From Bradyrhizobium sp. CCGB01 (lineage in GTDB: Bacteria; Pseudomonadota; Alphaproteobacteria; Rhizobiales; Xanthobacteraceae), in contig NZ_JANADK010000001.1 of assembly GCF_024199795.1 (NCBI RefSeq), positions 620,001-684,000 of the forward strand: 64,000 bases of DNA, read 5' to 3'. The notes below the pieces were generated by a model. That model had not been told where the DNA came from. It saw nothing but the letters and a program-made list of their open reading frames with translations, and did not search any database. Positions 33,703-42,316 of this stretch are shown here, in pieces; the stretch's first letter is position 1; every line of letters begins with the position of its first letter. Made by a program: the position numbers and the translations under genes.

Positions 33703-33736
33703 AAATAAAGCGGCGTCCCGCAGGGCTGCGGGACGC
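33703..33736 (-). terminator. Intrinsic terminator after the OmpA gene
   Basis: The 10-base arms GCGTCCCGCA (33713-33722) and TGCGGGACGC (33727-33736) enclose a GGGC loop; on the minus strand the hairpin is followed by CGCTTTATTT. It lies after the OmpA stop and before the RND adaptor start, separating the two transcripts. Confidence 0.65.
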
Positions 33737-33797
33737 GCGCCGGAAGCAAGACTTTACACCACATCACGACTTGTCACTTCAACGGATTGCGTCGTGC

Positions 33798-34469
33798 TCA
33801 CTTCGATGCGGTGGTCTTGTTTTCCATGTTGACGACCTGCACGCGACGATTGACCTCCGCCATCGGCTGGCTCGGGTCTTTCAGCTTGCTCTTGCCGTAG
33901 CCGACGGTGACGAGGTCGGTCGCGGAGATGCTGTACTTGTCGATGAGGTAGCGCTTGATCGAATCCGCGCGGCGCTCCGACAGGTCCTGATTATAGCCCT
34001 CGCCGCCGGCGGCATCGGTGTGGCCGGCCACCACGAAGGTCGAGCCCTTCAGGTCGGGGCTGGTCAGTGCGCGGCCGAGCGCCTGCACGGAGGCAAGCGA
34101 TTTGGCGCTGATATTGGCCGAGTTGTAGTCGAAGGTGATCTCAAGATCGATGTTCGGCTTGTCCTTGGCGGCGGAGGCGATTTCCTCGCGCTCGGTCGAC
34201 GAAAGCGAACGCGTCGAGCGGCCGCGCACCGACTGGATCAGCTTGGTCTCGGCCGCGCTCGGCGCGGGATCGGCCGGCGGGGCAATCGAGAGGCCGCGGG
34301 TCAACGGCTTTTTCGACGGCGGCGCCAGCGCGCGGACGATGTCGTCTTCGGTGACGTTCTTGCTGTTGCCGTCGTCGCCCGCGAATGCGAGCGGGGTCGT
34401 CAGCGACAGAGCGGCGCCGACCGTGACGATGGACAGGATCGCGGTAAATCCCTTTGCAGCCAATCTCAT
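33798..34469 (-). CDS. OmpA-family (OmpA/MotB C-terminal domain) protein
   Basis: A 223-aa exported protein: start ATG 34469 gives signal MRLAAKGFTAILSIVTVG...LAFAGD. The central region is Pro/Ser-rich. The C-terminal OmpA-like peptidoglycan-binding domain (about 110-215) is clear from ITFDYNSANISAKSLASVQALG, VVAGHTDAAGGEGYNQDLSERRADS and VTVGYGKSKLKDPSQPMAEVNRRVQVV. No beta-barrel domain is present, so it is a periplasmic or anchored peptidoglycan binder rather than a porin. It is downstream of the caspase-TPR gene in the same direction, 148 bases apart. Confidence 0.9.
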   Translation of the reverse strand: MRLAAKGFTAILSIVTVGAALSLTTPLAFAGDDGNSKNVTEDDIVRALAPPSKKPLTRGLSIAPPADPAPSAAETKLIQSVRGRSTRSLSSTEREEIASAAKDKPNIDLEITFDYNSANISAKSLASVQALGRALTSPDLKGSTFVVAGHTDAAGGEGYNQDLSERRADSIKRYLIDKYSISATDLVTVGYGKSKLKDPSQPMAEVNRRVQVVNMENKTTASK

Positions 34470-34617
34470 TGCCAGTCCCTCCTGCGCAGCTGACCTGCGC
34501 GGTTCCAAAATTCCTGCAAATGGGCCCCCCGGGAAAGGCCGCCTGCGGCATCCGTTCGTTAGTCTTCCTTGGGCTGCCGAGGGTTCGAGGCGTCCCCCGC
34601 CTCAACTCAAAAAAATA

Positions 34618-36159
34618 CTAGCGTACTCCGTAGCTTGCGAACTCCTGAACAATGTTCGGGTCCATCGCCTTGGCATTGGCGATGTCAAGCGCGCCTTCCT
34701 GGGCCGAGCCGTTGCGCTGCTTGGCAATCCCGCGGCCATAGAGTGAGGAGGTCAGGCGCGGATTGATCTTCAGCGCGGCGTCGAAATCGGCGATGGAGTT
34801 CTTGACCGCGCCCGATTTCAGATTGACGAGCCCCCGGCTGTCCAACGCATCGACGAAATTCGGCCGCAGCCGCAACGCTTCGTTGCAATCCTTCAGCGCG
34901 CCCTGGAGGTCGCCGACCACGGTGCGGGTCCAGCAGCGGTTGTTCAGCGCCTCGACGTCCTTCGAGTTGATCCGGAGCGTCTCGTCGAAATCCTTGATGG
35001 CCAGATTGTAGGCGCCCTTGCTGGCATAGACCTGGCCGCGCCGGTACAACGCGTTCACGTCATCCGGATTGGCGGCGATCTTGGCCGTCAGGCCCTTGAT
35101 GGTCGGGTCCTCCGCCAGCGCGGCTGCGCTCGGTCCGCTATCCATGCTCGGCGCGGGGGTGGTCTCGGTTGGTTTCACCGGTGGTGGCGGCGGGGGCAAG
35201 GCGGCCTCGACCTGCGGCTTCGGCGAGGGCGCCGGTGCGGGAGCAGGGGCCGCTGCCGTGTCCGCCGGCTTTGGCGGCGGCGGCGGTGCGGGCGGAGTCG
35301 GCGGCGGGTTGGCGGCGACGACCGGCGGCGGTGCGGGCGGAGCCGGCGGCGGGTTGGTGGCGACGACCGGCGGCGGCGGTGCCGTCACCGGCGGGCGCGA
35401 TCCGCCGGCGCCCGGAATGAACGAAAAATCTTCGGCGAGCGAGGAGGAGATCCACGGCACCTGCTCGCCGCGCGAGGCGCGGGTGACGCCCATCTTGGTG
35501 CGGTTCAGCGTCTCCTCGGCCATCAGGTCGGGGACCCGAATTTCCTTCAGGAGTTCCTGGACGAACAGGCTGTGATCGCCGCCGGCATCCGAGACCACCG
35601 AGGCCAGCGCCGCCGAATACATCACCAGCGTGCCGTTCGGCGCGATGACCGGGGTGAGGCCGGCCGAGAAGCTGCGGAACCGGCGCTCGAAGGGATTGCG
35701 CCTGGAGGCGTCGACCAGCGCGATCTTGACGCCGGCGCCGCGGGTGTTGAGCTCGCCGAGCACGGTCTCCAGGCTGAAACCGTCGCGGCGCACGTCGGAT
35801 TCGGTCCAGATCTGCGCGTCGATCGGCAGCATGTAGCTCTGGCGCGCCGACTGGATGCCGAAACCGCTGAAGAAGACCAGCGCCACCGAGCCCGGCTTGA
35901 TCTTGCCATAGAGCTTGTCGAAGGCGCGGCGCATGCCGTCGCCGGTCAGGTTCTCGCCGATTTCGACCGAAAAGCCGTCGCGCTTGAGCTCGTCGGCGAC
36001 GTCGCGCGCGTCGTTGAGCGGTTCCTTCAGCGGGGCATCCGCGTCGGGATATTTGGCGTTGCCGATGACCAGTGCATAGCGGTCGCCAGCGGCCAGGGAT
36101 GGCGCGGCCGGGATGAGCGAGACGAGCAGGGGCAGAAGAAAAAGGAAGCGAATTTTCAT
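34618..36159 (-). CDS. Secreted caspase-fold protein lacking the catalytic dyad, fused to TPR repeats
   Basis: A 513-aa protein with a Sec signal peptide (1-24, ending SLAA). The caspase p20-like domain covers about 26-250 (YALVIGNAKYPDADAPLKEP). The catalytic His is replaced by Phe100 (FFSGFGIQ) and the Cys by Ser152 (VDASRRNPFERRF), the same two positions lost in the 9190 paralogue. A Pro/Ala-rich linker (about 255-345, with PPAPPAPPPVV-type repeats) leads to four TPR-like units (about 355-495: NALYRRGQVYASKGAYNLAI, NNRCWTRTVVGDLQGALKDC, LDSRGLVNLKSGAV). It is probably a periplasmic scaffold, in line with OmpA and RND genes downstream. Confidence 0.9.
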   Translation of the reverse strand: MKIRFLFLLPLLVSLIPAAPSLAAGDRYALVIGNAKYPDADAPLKEPLNDARDVADELKRDGFSVEIGENLTGDGMRRAFDKLYGKIKPGSVALVFFSGFGIQSARQSYMLPIDAQIWTESDVRRDGFSLETVLGELNTRGAGVKIALVDASRRNPFERRFRSFSAGLTPVIAPNGTLVMYSAALASVVSDAGGDHSLFVQELLKEIRVPDLMAEETLNRTKMGVTRASRGEQVPWISSSLAEDFSFIPGAGGSRPPVTAPPPPVVATNPPPAPPAPPPVVAANPPPTPPAPPPPPKPADTAAAPAPAPAPSPKPQVEAALPPPPPPVKPTETTPAPSMDSGPSAAALAEDPTIKGLTAKIAANPDDVNALYRRGQVYASKGAYNLAIKDFDETLRINSKDVEALNNRCWTRTVVGDLQGALKDCNEALRLRPNFVDALDSRGLVNLKSGAVKNSIADFDAALKINPRLTSSLYGRGIAKQRNGSAQEGALDIANAKAMDPNIVQEFASYGVR

Positions 36160-36526
36160 AATCAGCGCGGTCCAGCCAAAAAGGCGCCGTTACCAGCTTG
36201 CGCCGCGGCGACCTTAACTTACGCAATGTGCATTATCAAACCGGGGAAGGAGGGCGTCAACCGCTTGGAGATTCGGCATTATCGCGACAATTGACCGCGA
36301 TGCTTGGGCGCGCTGCGAGGGGAATAAACGGGCTGTCACGGTTGGGCTCGACGTCATCCGGTTCGACTCTGCCGCGGGATGCTAGAGGAGCCGCCGCAAG
36401 GAACATGTGATGGGTCTCACATAGCAGGCCGGACGTTGTCGCAGCCCTCCGGTGTTTGACCTTTGCGGCGGACGATGGCTTGGTGCGCTCGATCGTCCCC
36501 GAAGGTCCAACTCAGAAAAGAAAACC
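36160..36526. other. Divergent intergenic region, 367 bases
   Basis: It separates the caspase-TPR gene (minus) and the lactonase gene (plus). It contains the perfect CRP-like palindrome at 36406-36421. No coding frame is convincing, and no repeat element is present. Confidence 0.55.
36406..36421. promoter_or_regulatory. Perfect CRP-like site TGTGA-N6-TCACA
   Basis: TGTGA (36406-36410), six bases, TCACA (36417-36421), within ATGTGATGGGTCTCACAT. It is a full match to the CRP half-site pair with standard spacing, 105-120 bases upstream of the lactonase-family gene and about 250 bases upstream of the caspase-TPR start. Confidence 0.55.
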
Positions 36527-37333
36527 ATGGGAAACGCCTACGAAATCTACGCCCTGCGTTACGCGACGATGTCGCCGCGCACCCCCAACATGAACTTCCT
36601 GCAGCCCGACCCGCACGACAGCGCGGCGCAGGACCTCGACTATTTCGTCTGGCTGATCCGCGGCGGCGGCCGCGACATCCTGGTCGACACCGGCTTCAAT
36701 GCCGAGGAGGCGAGCGCGCGGGCGCGCAAGCTGACGCTCAATCCGGTCGATGCGCTGGAGCGCTTCGGCGTCGCGGCATCGAGCATTCGCGACATTATCG
36801 TGACACACCTGCATTACGACCATGCCGGCAATCTCGATCGCTTCCCGAACGCGCGCTTCCATCTCCAGGAGCGCGAGATGGCTTACGCGACGGGCCGCTG
36901 CATGTGCAACGGACTGCTGCGACATCCGTTCTCGGTCGAGCACGTCACGCAGATGGTGCGCCATGTCTATGGCGAGCGTGTCAATTTCTATTCAGGCGAC
37001 GGCGAGGTTGCGCCCGGCGTCACCGTGCACCGTGTCGGCGGTCATTCCGACGGCTTGCAGGTGGTCAAGGTCGAGACCGCGCGCGGGCCGGTGGTGCTGG
37101 CATCCGATGCCGCGCACTACTACGCCAATCTGCAGCGCAAGAGCCCGTTTCCCATCGTCTACAACATCGGCGACATGGCGCAGGGCTGGGAGACGATCGA
37201 GCGTCTCGCCGGCCATCCCGACAGGTTCATTCCCGGCCATGATCCGATTGTGACGGAAATCTATCCGCGGGCCAGCGACAAGGTCGATGCCTGGGCATTG
37301 CACCTGCCGCCGACGCGGTCGTTTGCGAAATAG
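36527..37333 (+). CDS. N-acyl homoserine lactonase-type metallo-beta-lactamase fold hydrolase
   Basis: A 268-aa soluble MBL-fold protein starting ATG 36527 (MGNAYEIYALRYATMSPRTP). The full zinc motif HLHYDHAGN is present, with further ligands at GGHSDG, ASDAAHYY and IPGHDP. Sequence style matches the AhlA/AttM lactonase branch (for example DILVDTGFNAEEASARAR, VDALERFGV). It may open lactone rings such as AHL signals or related catabolic lactones; no LuxI/LuxR genes are in the window. It is convergent with the MarR gene, with a repeat in between. Confidence 0.82.
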   Translation: MGNAYEIYALRYATMSPRTPNMNFLQPDPHDSAAQDLDYFVWLIRGGGRDILVDTGFNAEEASARARKLTLNPVDALERFGVAASSIRDIIVTHLHYDHAGNLDRFPNARFHLQEREMAYATGRCMCNGLLRHPFSVEHVTQMVRHVYGERVNFYSGDGEVAPGVTVHRVGGHSDGLQVVKVETARGPVVLASDAAHYYANLQRKSPFPIVYNIGDMAQGWETIERLAGHPDRFIPGHDPIVTEIYPRASDKVDAWALHLPPTRSFAK

Positions 37334-37347
37334 GGCGCAGCGCCGGA

Positions 37348-37459
37348 CCCTCATCCTGAGGAGGCCGCGTAGCGGCCGTCTCGAAGGATGAAGGCCGAGC
37401 TGTAGCAGCGGGGCCTTCATGGTTCGAGACGGCGCTTCGCGCCTCCTCACCATGAGGGG
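37348..37459. repeat. Palindromic repeat (family F, CCTCATCCTGAGGAG type)
   Basis: CCCTCATCCTGAGGAGGCCG and its partner GCCTCCTCACCATGAGGGG form the ends; inner arms CGTCTCGAAGGATGAAGGCC and GGCCTTCATGGTTCGAGACG pair imperfectly. It fills the gap between the convergent lactonase and MarR genes. I recognise it as a common repeat in rhizobial genomes. Confidence 0.85.
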
Positions 37460-37462
37460 CAA

Positions 37463-38005
37463 TCAATACGCCTGCTTGGCGTCCGCCTCTTCGCTGGTCT
37501 GGATCAGGTCGAGGCTCTGCTCGATCTTGCCGAGCAATGCCGCGAGCTGCTTGCGCTCCTGCGCGGACAGGCAGGCGAGGATCTCGTCTTCTCGCCGCAG
37601 CAATTGCGGGAACAGCTCTTCGTACAGCGCGCGGCCCTTCTTCGTCAGTTGCAGGCGGAATTCGCGGCGGTCGGCTTCGTTCTCGACCCGCTCGATCAGC
37701 CCCTGGTGCAGCAGCGTGGTCACCGCGCGGCTGATGGTGGATTTGTGCGTGCGGGTGCATTGCGAGATGTACTGCGCGCTACAGGCATCGTTGCGGAAGC
37801 CGAGCGTGGCAATCACGCGCCAGGCCGGAATGTCGAGACCGTGCCGTTCCTGATATTCGACCGAAAGCGCGGCGCTGACTTCCGCTGCCAGCCGGTTGAG
37901 CCGGAACGGCACGAACTTGAACAGGTCGAGCCGTGACTTTGGCCGCGCCGAAGCCTCGTCGGCTTCGCGTGTCTTCAGCGCGATGTCGCTGGATGTCCTC
38001 GCCAA
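37463..38005 (-). CDS. MarR family regulator of the homogentisate/hydroxyphenylacetate genes
   Basis: A 180-aa MarR protein. The usable start is TTG 38005 with GGAG eight bases upstream; no better ATG is in frame. The HTH core is WRVIATLGFRNDACSAQYISQ and HKSTISRAVTTLLHQGLIERV, with the wing ENEADRREFRLQLTKKGRAL. It is divergent from the FAD monooxygenase gene with a 110-base shared promoter region that contains an imperfect palindrome (38056-38071), as expected for a ligand-responsive local repressor. The effector is probably an aromatic acid of the pathway (inference). Confidence 0.85.
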   Translation of the reverse strand: MARTSSDIALKTREADEASARPKSRLDLFKFVPFRLNRLAAEVSAALSVEYQERHGLDIPAWRVIATLGFRNDACSAQYISQCTRTHKSTISRAVTTLLHQGLIERVENEADRREFRLQLTKKGRALYEELFPQLLRREDEILACLSAQERKQLAALLGKIEQSLDLIQTSEEADAKQAY

Positions 38006-38055
38006 GGAGAGCGCTCCGAATTTCAGTTGACGGCCGGCCGGCTCCGGTCCAAAGT

Positions 38056-38071
38056 AGTTGCACGTGAGACT
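38056..38071. promoter_or_regulatory. Candidate MarR operator in the divergent promoter
   Basis: AGTTGCAC followed directly by GTGAGACT: six of eight positions pair as an inverted repeat centred on the CACGTG core, with flanking T and A extending the symmetry. Its position between divergent regulator and target genes fits a MarR site. One copy only. Confidence 0.4.
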
Positions 38072-38115
38072 ATCTAGCAGATCAGTCCTCTCCTGACCAG
38101 AGCCGAGGTTAGCGC

Positions 38116-39732
38116 ATGGCGCAGGCCAATACGCAGCAGGCCAAAACCCAGTTCGGCTATCGCCGCCACCCCGATCAGGATCGCCCCGGCCAGAGCGTCG
38201 CCGAGCATCCCGTGGTGGTCGTCGGCGCTGGCCCGGTCGGGCTGTCGCTCGCCATCGATCTCGCCCAGCGCGGCCAGCGCGTCGTCCTTCTGGATGATGC
38301 CGACCGCATCGGCGAAGGCTCGCGCGCGATCTGCTTCTCCAAACGCTCGCTCGAATATTGGGACCGGCTCGGCGTCGGCGACCGCATGGTCGACAAGGGC
38401 GTGGTGTGGAGCGTCGGCCGCATCTTTCATGGCGAGTCGCAGCTCTACCAGTTCAACCTGCTGCCCGAAGACGGTCACAAGCGGCCAGCCTTCATCAACC
38501 TCCAGCAATATTACGCCGAGGCCTATCTGGTCGATCGCATCGGCGACCTGCCGGGGATTGACCTGCGCTGGCGCAACAAGGTGACGGCGCTGGAGAACCG
38601 CAACGATTCCGCCGTGTTGACGATCGAGACGCCCGAGGGCGCCTATCGCCTGCACGCGCAATATGTCGTCGCCTGCGACGGCGCGCGTTCCTCGCTGCGG
38701 CAGATGGTCGGCGCCGACTTCGCCGGCCAGGTGTTCGAGGATCAGTTCCTGATCGCCGACGTCAAGATGACGGCGGAGTTTCCGACCGAGCGCTGGTTCT
38801 GGTTCGATCCGCCGTTCCATGCGGGACGTTCGGCGCTGTTGCACCGGCAGCCCGATGACGTCTGGCGCATCGACCTCCAGCTCAACCGTTATGCCGATCC
38901 CGTGGTCGAGAAGAAGCCGGAGAACGTGCGGCCGCGGATCGCGCGCATGCTCGGCCATGACAAGTTCGAGTTCGAGTGGATCTCGCTCTACAAATTCCAG
39001 TGCCGGCGGATGGATCGCTTCCTCCATGGCCGCGTGATCTTTGCGGGAGATTCCGCGCACCAGGTTTCGCCCTTCGGTGCGCGCGGCGCGAATTCCGGCC
39101 TCGAGGATGCCGAAAATCTTTCCTGGAAGCTCGACCGCGTGCTGCGCGGGACCTCGCCCGCGAGCCTGCTCGAGAGCTACCATGTCGAGCGCAGCCTTGC
39201 GGCCGACGAGAACATCCGCGAATCCACCCGCTCGACCGATTTCATGGCGCCGAACTCGCACCAGGAGGCGCGGCTGCGCAAGGCGGTGCTCTCGCTGGCC
39301 AAGGAAACGGAGTTCGGCAAGCGCATGGTCAATGGCGGGCGGCTCTCGGTGCCGTGCAGCTACGACTCGCCACTGTCATCGCCCGATGCGGATGCGTGGC
39401 GCGGCGGACCGTCGCCGGGCTGTTCCATGCTCGACGCCCCCGTTGCCGAGCAGGGCTATCTGACGGATGCATTCCGCCGGGGTGGAACGGACTTCACCTT
39501 GCTGTCGTTCAGCAATGGCGCGGCGATTGATGCGCCCGATGGCGTGAAGGATATCCGCGTCGGCGGCGAAGGCGGGCTTGCCGATCCCTCGGGCCTTGTC
39601 GCAAAGCGCTATGACGCCGGGCCGGGTGCCGCCTATCTGCTCAGGCCCGACGGCTATGTCGCGGCGCGCTTTCGCCATCCGACGCGCGAGGCGGTCGCCG
39701 CCGCGCTGTTGCGGGCCGCAGGTTTGAATTGA
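38116..39732 (+). CDS. mhaA: FAD-dependent aromatic monooxygenase, MhaA-like (3-hydroxyphenylacetate 6-hydroxylase)
   Basis: A 538-aa class A flavoprotein hydroxylase: dinucleotide-binding motif VVVVGAGPVGLSLAIDLAQRG, the DG motif VACDGARSSLRQ, and the GD motif GRVIFAGDSAHQVSPFGARG are all intact. It heads an operon with a DUF2783 small protein, an MBL protein and hmgA. In Pseudomonas putida, MhaA works with a small coupling protein, MhaB, to turn 3-hydroxyphenylacetate into homogentisate; the same arrangement here suggests that assignment. A 3-(3-hydroxyphenyl)propionate hydroxylase-like enzyme is the alternative by sequence style. Substrate is inferred. Confidence 0.8.
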   Translation: MAQANTQQAKTQFGYRRHPDQDRPGQSVAEHPVVVVGAGPVGLSLAIDLAQRGQRVVLLDDADRIGEGSRAICFSKRSLEYWDRLGVGDRMVDKGVVWSVGRIFHGESQLYQFNLLPEDGHKRPAFINLQQYYAEAYLVDRIGDLPGIDLRWRNKVTALENRNDSAVLTIETPEGAYRLHAQYVVACDGARSSLRQMVGADFAGQVFEDQFLIADVKMTAEFPTERWFWFDPPFHAGRSALLHRQPDDVWRIDLQLNRYADPVVEKKPENVRPRIARMLGHDKFEFEWISLYKFQCRRMDRFLHGRVIFAGDSAHQVSPFGARGANSGLEDAENLSWKLDRVLRGTSPASLLESYHVERSLAADENIRESTRSTDFMAPNSHQEARLRKAVLSLAKETEFGKRMVNGGRLSVPCSYDSPLSSPDADAWRGGPSPGCSMLDAPVAEQGYLTDAFRRGGTDFTLLSFSNGAAIDAPDGVKDIRVGGEGGLADPSGLVAKRYDAGPGAAYLLRPDGYVAARFRHPTREAVAAALLRAAGLN

Positions 39733-39740
39733 GGTTTCGC

Positions 39741-39971
39741 ATGCCGCTTTCCACCAGCTCCAATTTTGCGCGGCCTGACGATGCCTTTCGTGCCATCGTC
39801 GAGGCGCATCGCGGCTTCACCGAAGAGCAGAGCGCCGATTTCGACGCGGCGCTGGTGCTGATCCTCGCCAACCATATCGGCGACATCGACGTGCTGCGGG
39901 AGGCGATCGGGCTCGCCAAGCGGCGCATGATCGACGGCCAGCAGCAGCAACAGCAACAGCAACAACAATAA
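39741..39971 (+). CDS. DUF2783 small protein, MhaB-like, with a C-terminal polyglutamine tail
   Basis: A 76-aa protein starting ATG 39741 (GAGG six bases upstream; a TTG at 39729 is less likely). The body MPLSTSSNFARPDDAFRAIV ... LILANHIGDIDVLREAIGLA is the DUF2783 pattern; such small proteins accompany the flavoprotein hydroxylase as coupling partners. The last ten residues are all Gln, encoded by mixed CAG/CAA codons, before the TAA stop. The start follows the monooxygenase stop by eight bases. Confidence 0.82.
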   Translation: MPLSTSSNFARPDDAFRAIVEAHRGFTEEQSADFDAALVLILANHIGDIDVLREAIGLAKRRMIDGQQQQQQQQQQ

Positions 39972-40006
39972 CCCAGAACCTGAAGCAAAGACTTAAGGAT
40001 GAACTG

Positions 40007-40963
40007 ATGGCGAAGAACTTCGCATCCACCGGCGATCTCTCCGAGAAGAAGATCACCTTCTCCGAGATCGGCACCGATCTCTATGCCTTCACCGCCGAGG
40101 GCGATCCGAACACCGCGATCATCGTCGGTGACGACGGCTGCCTGGTGTTCGACGCGCAATCGACGCCGGCGATGGCCAACAAGGTGATCGAGCGCGTCCG
40201 CACCGTCACCGACAAGCCGATCAAATATGTCGTGCTGTCGCACTATCACGCCGTGCGCGTGCTCGGTGCCTCCGCCTACAAGGCGCAAGGAATCGTGGCC
40301 TCGCAGGAGACCTATCGCCTGATCGAGGAGCGCGGCCAGCAGGATTGGGATTCCGAATACGGCCGCTTCCCGCGGCTGTTCCAGGATGCCGAGAGCATTC
40401 CCGGCCTGACCTGGCCGACGCTGACCTTCGAAGGCGAGATGTCGATCTATCTCGGAAAACGCGAGGTGCGCCTGATGCAGCTCGGCGCCGGCCACACGTC
40501 CGGCGACATCGTCGCCTGGGTGCCGGATGCCGAAGTCATGTTCTCCGGCGACCTCATCGAGTATCACTCGGCCTGCTATTGCGGCGATGCGCATTTGCGC
40601 GAATGGCCGCTGACGCTGAACGAGATTCGCAATTTCAATCCCAAGGCGATCGCGCCAGGCCGCGGCGATGCGCTGAAGGGCGTTGGCACCGTGCGCGAAG
40701 CCATCGCCATGACGCGCGATTTCGTCACCTCGCTCTATGGCGCGGCCGAAATCTCGGTCGCGAAGGGACGCACGCTGAAGGAATCGATGGCCGCGACCCG
40801 TGAAGTGATGGATCCGAAATTCCACAGCTTCGCCATCTACGAGCACTGCCTGCCGTTCAACGTCTCGCGCGCCTACGACGAGGCGTCGGGAATCGATGAC
40901 CCCGTGATCTGGACCGACAAGCGCGACCAGGAAATGTGGGCGAACTTGCAAGGAGGAGGATAG
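40007..40963 (+). CDS. MBL-fold protein of the homogentisate operon with altered zinc motif
   Basis: A 318-aa MBL-fold protein. The usual HxHxDH motif reads [12 protein letters not shown], so the Asp and the last His of the first zinc motif are replaced by Val and Arg. Later ligands remain ([27 protein letters not shown]). Only one metal site, or none, may be kept. Position between the hydroxylase pair and hmgA (two bases from its stop to the hmgA start) shows it is part of the pathway operon. Possible roles are hydrolysis of an intermediate or a protective function; the real reaction is unknown. Confidence 0.8.
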   Translation: MAKNFASTGDLSEKKITFSEIGTDLYAFTAEGDPNTAIIVGDDGCLVFDAQSTPAMANKVIERVRTVTDKPIKYVVLSHYHAVRVLGASAYKAQGIVASQETYRLIEERGQQDWDSEYGRFPRLFQDAESIPGLTWPTLTFEGEMSIYLGKREVRLMQLGAGHTSGDIVAWVPDAEVMFSGDLIEYHSACYCGDAHLREWPLTLNEIRNFNPKAIAPGRGDALKGVGTVREAIAMTRDFVTSLYGAAEISVAKGRTLKESMAATREVMDPKFHSFAIYEHCLPFNVSRAYDEASGIDDPVIWTDKRDQEMWANLQGGG

Positions 40964-40965
40964 TC

Positions 40966-42312
40966 ATGAACATCAACACCTCGCCTGATCAGGTCATCCG
41001 CAGCTCGGCCCAGGTGACGCCGGGCTACATGTCCGGCTTCGGCAACAGCTTTGAGACCGAGGCGCTGCCGGGTGCGCTGCCGATCGGGCGCAACTCGCCG
41101 CAGCGCTGTGCCTACGGGCTCTACGCGGAGCAGCTTTCCGGCTCGCCCTTCACCGCGCCGCGCGGCACCAACGAGCGCTCCTGGCTCTATCGCATCCGCC
41201 CCTCGGTGAAGCATTCCGGCCGCTTCGAGAAGGCCGATGCCGGCCTGTGGCGCTCGGCGCCGTGCCACGAAAACGATCTGCCGATCGCGCAGCTGCGGTG
41301 GGACCCGGCGCCGATCCCGAAGGAGGACATGACCTTCCTTCAGGGCGTGCAGACCATGACGACCGCCGGTGACGTCAATACGCAGGCCGGCATGGCCGCG
41401 CATGTCTACCTCATCACCAGCTCGATGGTGGACCAGCACTTCTACAATGCCGACGGCGAGCTGATGTTCGTGCTTCAGCAGGGGGTCTTGCGCCTCGTCA
41501 CCGAGTTCGGCCGCATCGACGCCGAGCCCGGCGAGATCGTTGTGATCCCGCGCGGCGTCAAGTTCCGCGTCGAGATTCCGAATGGCCCTGCGCGCGGTTA
41601 TCTCTGCGAGAACTACGGTGGCGCCTTTACGCTGCCGGAGCGCGGGCCGATCGGCGCCAACTGCCTCGCCAATGCGCGCGACTTCCTCACGCCGGTCGCG
41701 CATTACGAGGACAAGGACGCGCCGACCGAGCTCTACGTGAAATGGGGCGGATCGCTGTTCAAGACGACCTTGCCGCATTCGCCGATCGACGTCGTCGCCT
41801 GGCATGGCAATTATGCGCCGTACAAATACGATCTGCGCACCTTCTCTCCCGTCGGCGCGATCGGCTTCGATCATCCCGATCCCTCGATCTTCACGGTGCT
41901 GACCTCGCCGTCGGAGACGGCGGGCACCGCGAATATCGACTTCGTGATCTTCCCGGAACGCTGGATGGTCGCCGACAACACCTTCCGTCCACCCTGGTAC
42001 CACATGAACATCATGAGCGAGTTCATGGGGCTGATTTACGGTGTCTACGACGCCAAGCCGCAAGGCTTCGTCCCGGGCGGCATCTCGCTGCACAATTGCA
42101 TGCTGCCGCATGGCCCCGATCGCGACGCCTTCGAGCACGCCAGCAATGGCGAATTGAAGCCGGTGAAGCTGACGGGCACCATGGCCTTCATGTTCGAAAC
42201 CCGTTACCCGCAACGCGTCACCGCCCACGCTGCCAATTCCGCGACGTTGCAGGACGACTACGCGGACTGCTGGAAGGGACTCGAGAAGCGGTTCGATCCG
42301 AACAAGCCGTAG
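40966..42312 (+). CDS. hmgA: Homogentisate 1,2-dioxygenase
   Basis: A 448-aa Fe(II) dioxygenase that opens homogentisate to maleylacetoacetate. A strong ribosome binding site (AGGAGGAGGA) precedes ATG 40966. The start region [19 protein letters not shown] is diagnostic. Iron ligands are visible in [16 protein letters not shown] (His and Glu) and in the C-terminal [12 protein letters not shown] (His). Length is normal. Downstream, a 205-base repeat separates it from fahA. No maleylacetoacetate isomerase gene (maiA) is in the window. Confidence 0.96.
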   Translation: MNINTSPDQVIRSSAQVTPGYMSGFGNSFETEALPGALPIGRNSPQRCAYGLYAEQLSGSPFTAPRGTNERSWLYRIRPSVKHSGRFEKADAGLWRSAPCHENDLPIAQLRWDPAPIPKEDMTFLQGVQTMTTAGDVNTQAGMAAHVYLITSSMVDQHFYNADGELMFVLQQGVLRLVTEFGRIDAEPGEIVVIPRGVKFRVEIPNGPARGYLCENYGGAFTLPERGPIGANCLANARDFLTPVAHYEDKDAPTELYVKWGGSLFKTTLPHSPIDVVAWHGNYAPYKYDLRTFSPVGAIGFDHPDPSIFTVLTSPSETAGTANIDFVIFPERWMVADNTFRPPWYHMNIMSEFMGLIYGVYDAKPQGFVPGGISLHNCMLPHGPDRDAFEHASNGELKPVKLTGTMAFMFETRYPQRVTAHAANSATLQDDYADCWKGLEKRFDPNKP

Positions 42313-42316
42313 TTTT

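Noticed and set aside
36402-36426. GGAAC at 36400-36404 as an EcfG -35 box
   Set aside because: No GTT at 16-17 bases downstream; the bases belong to the CRP-like palindrome.
36527-37333. Quorum-quenching locus
   Set aside because: The lactonase-type gene is real, but no LuxI, LuxR or signal genes are near, so the role is left open.
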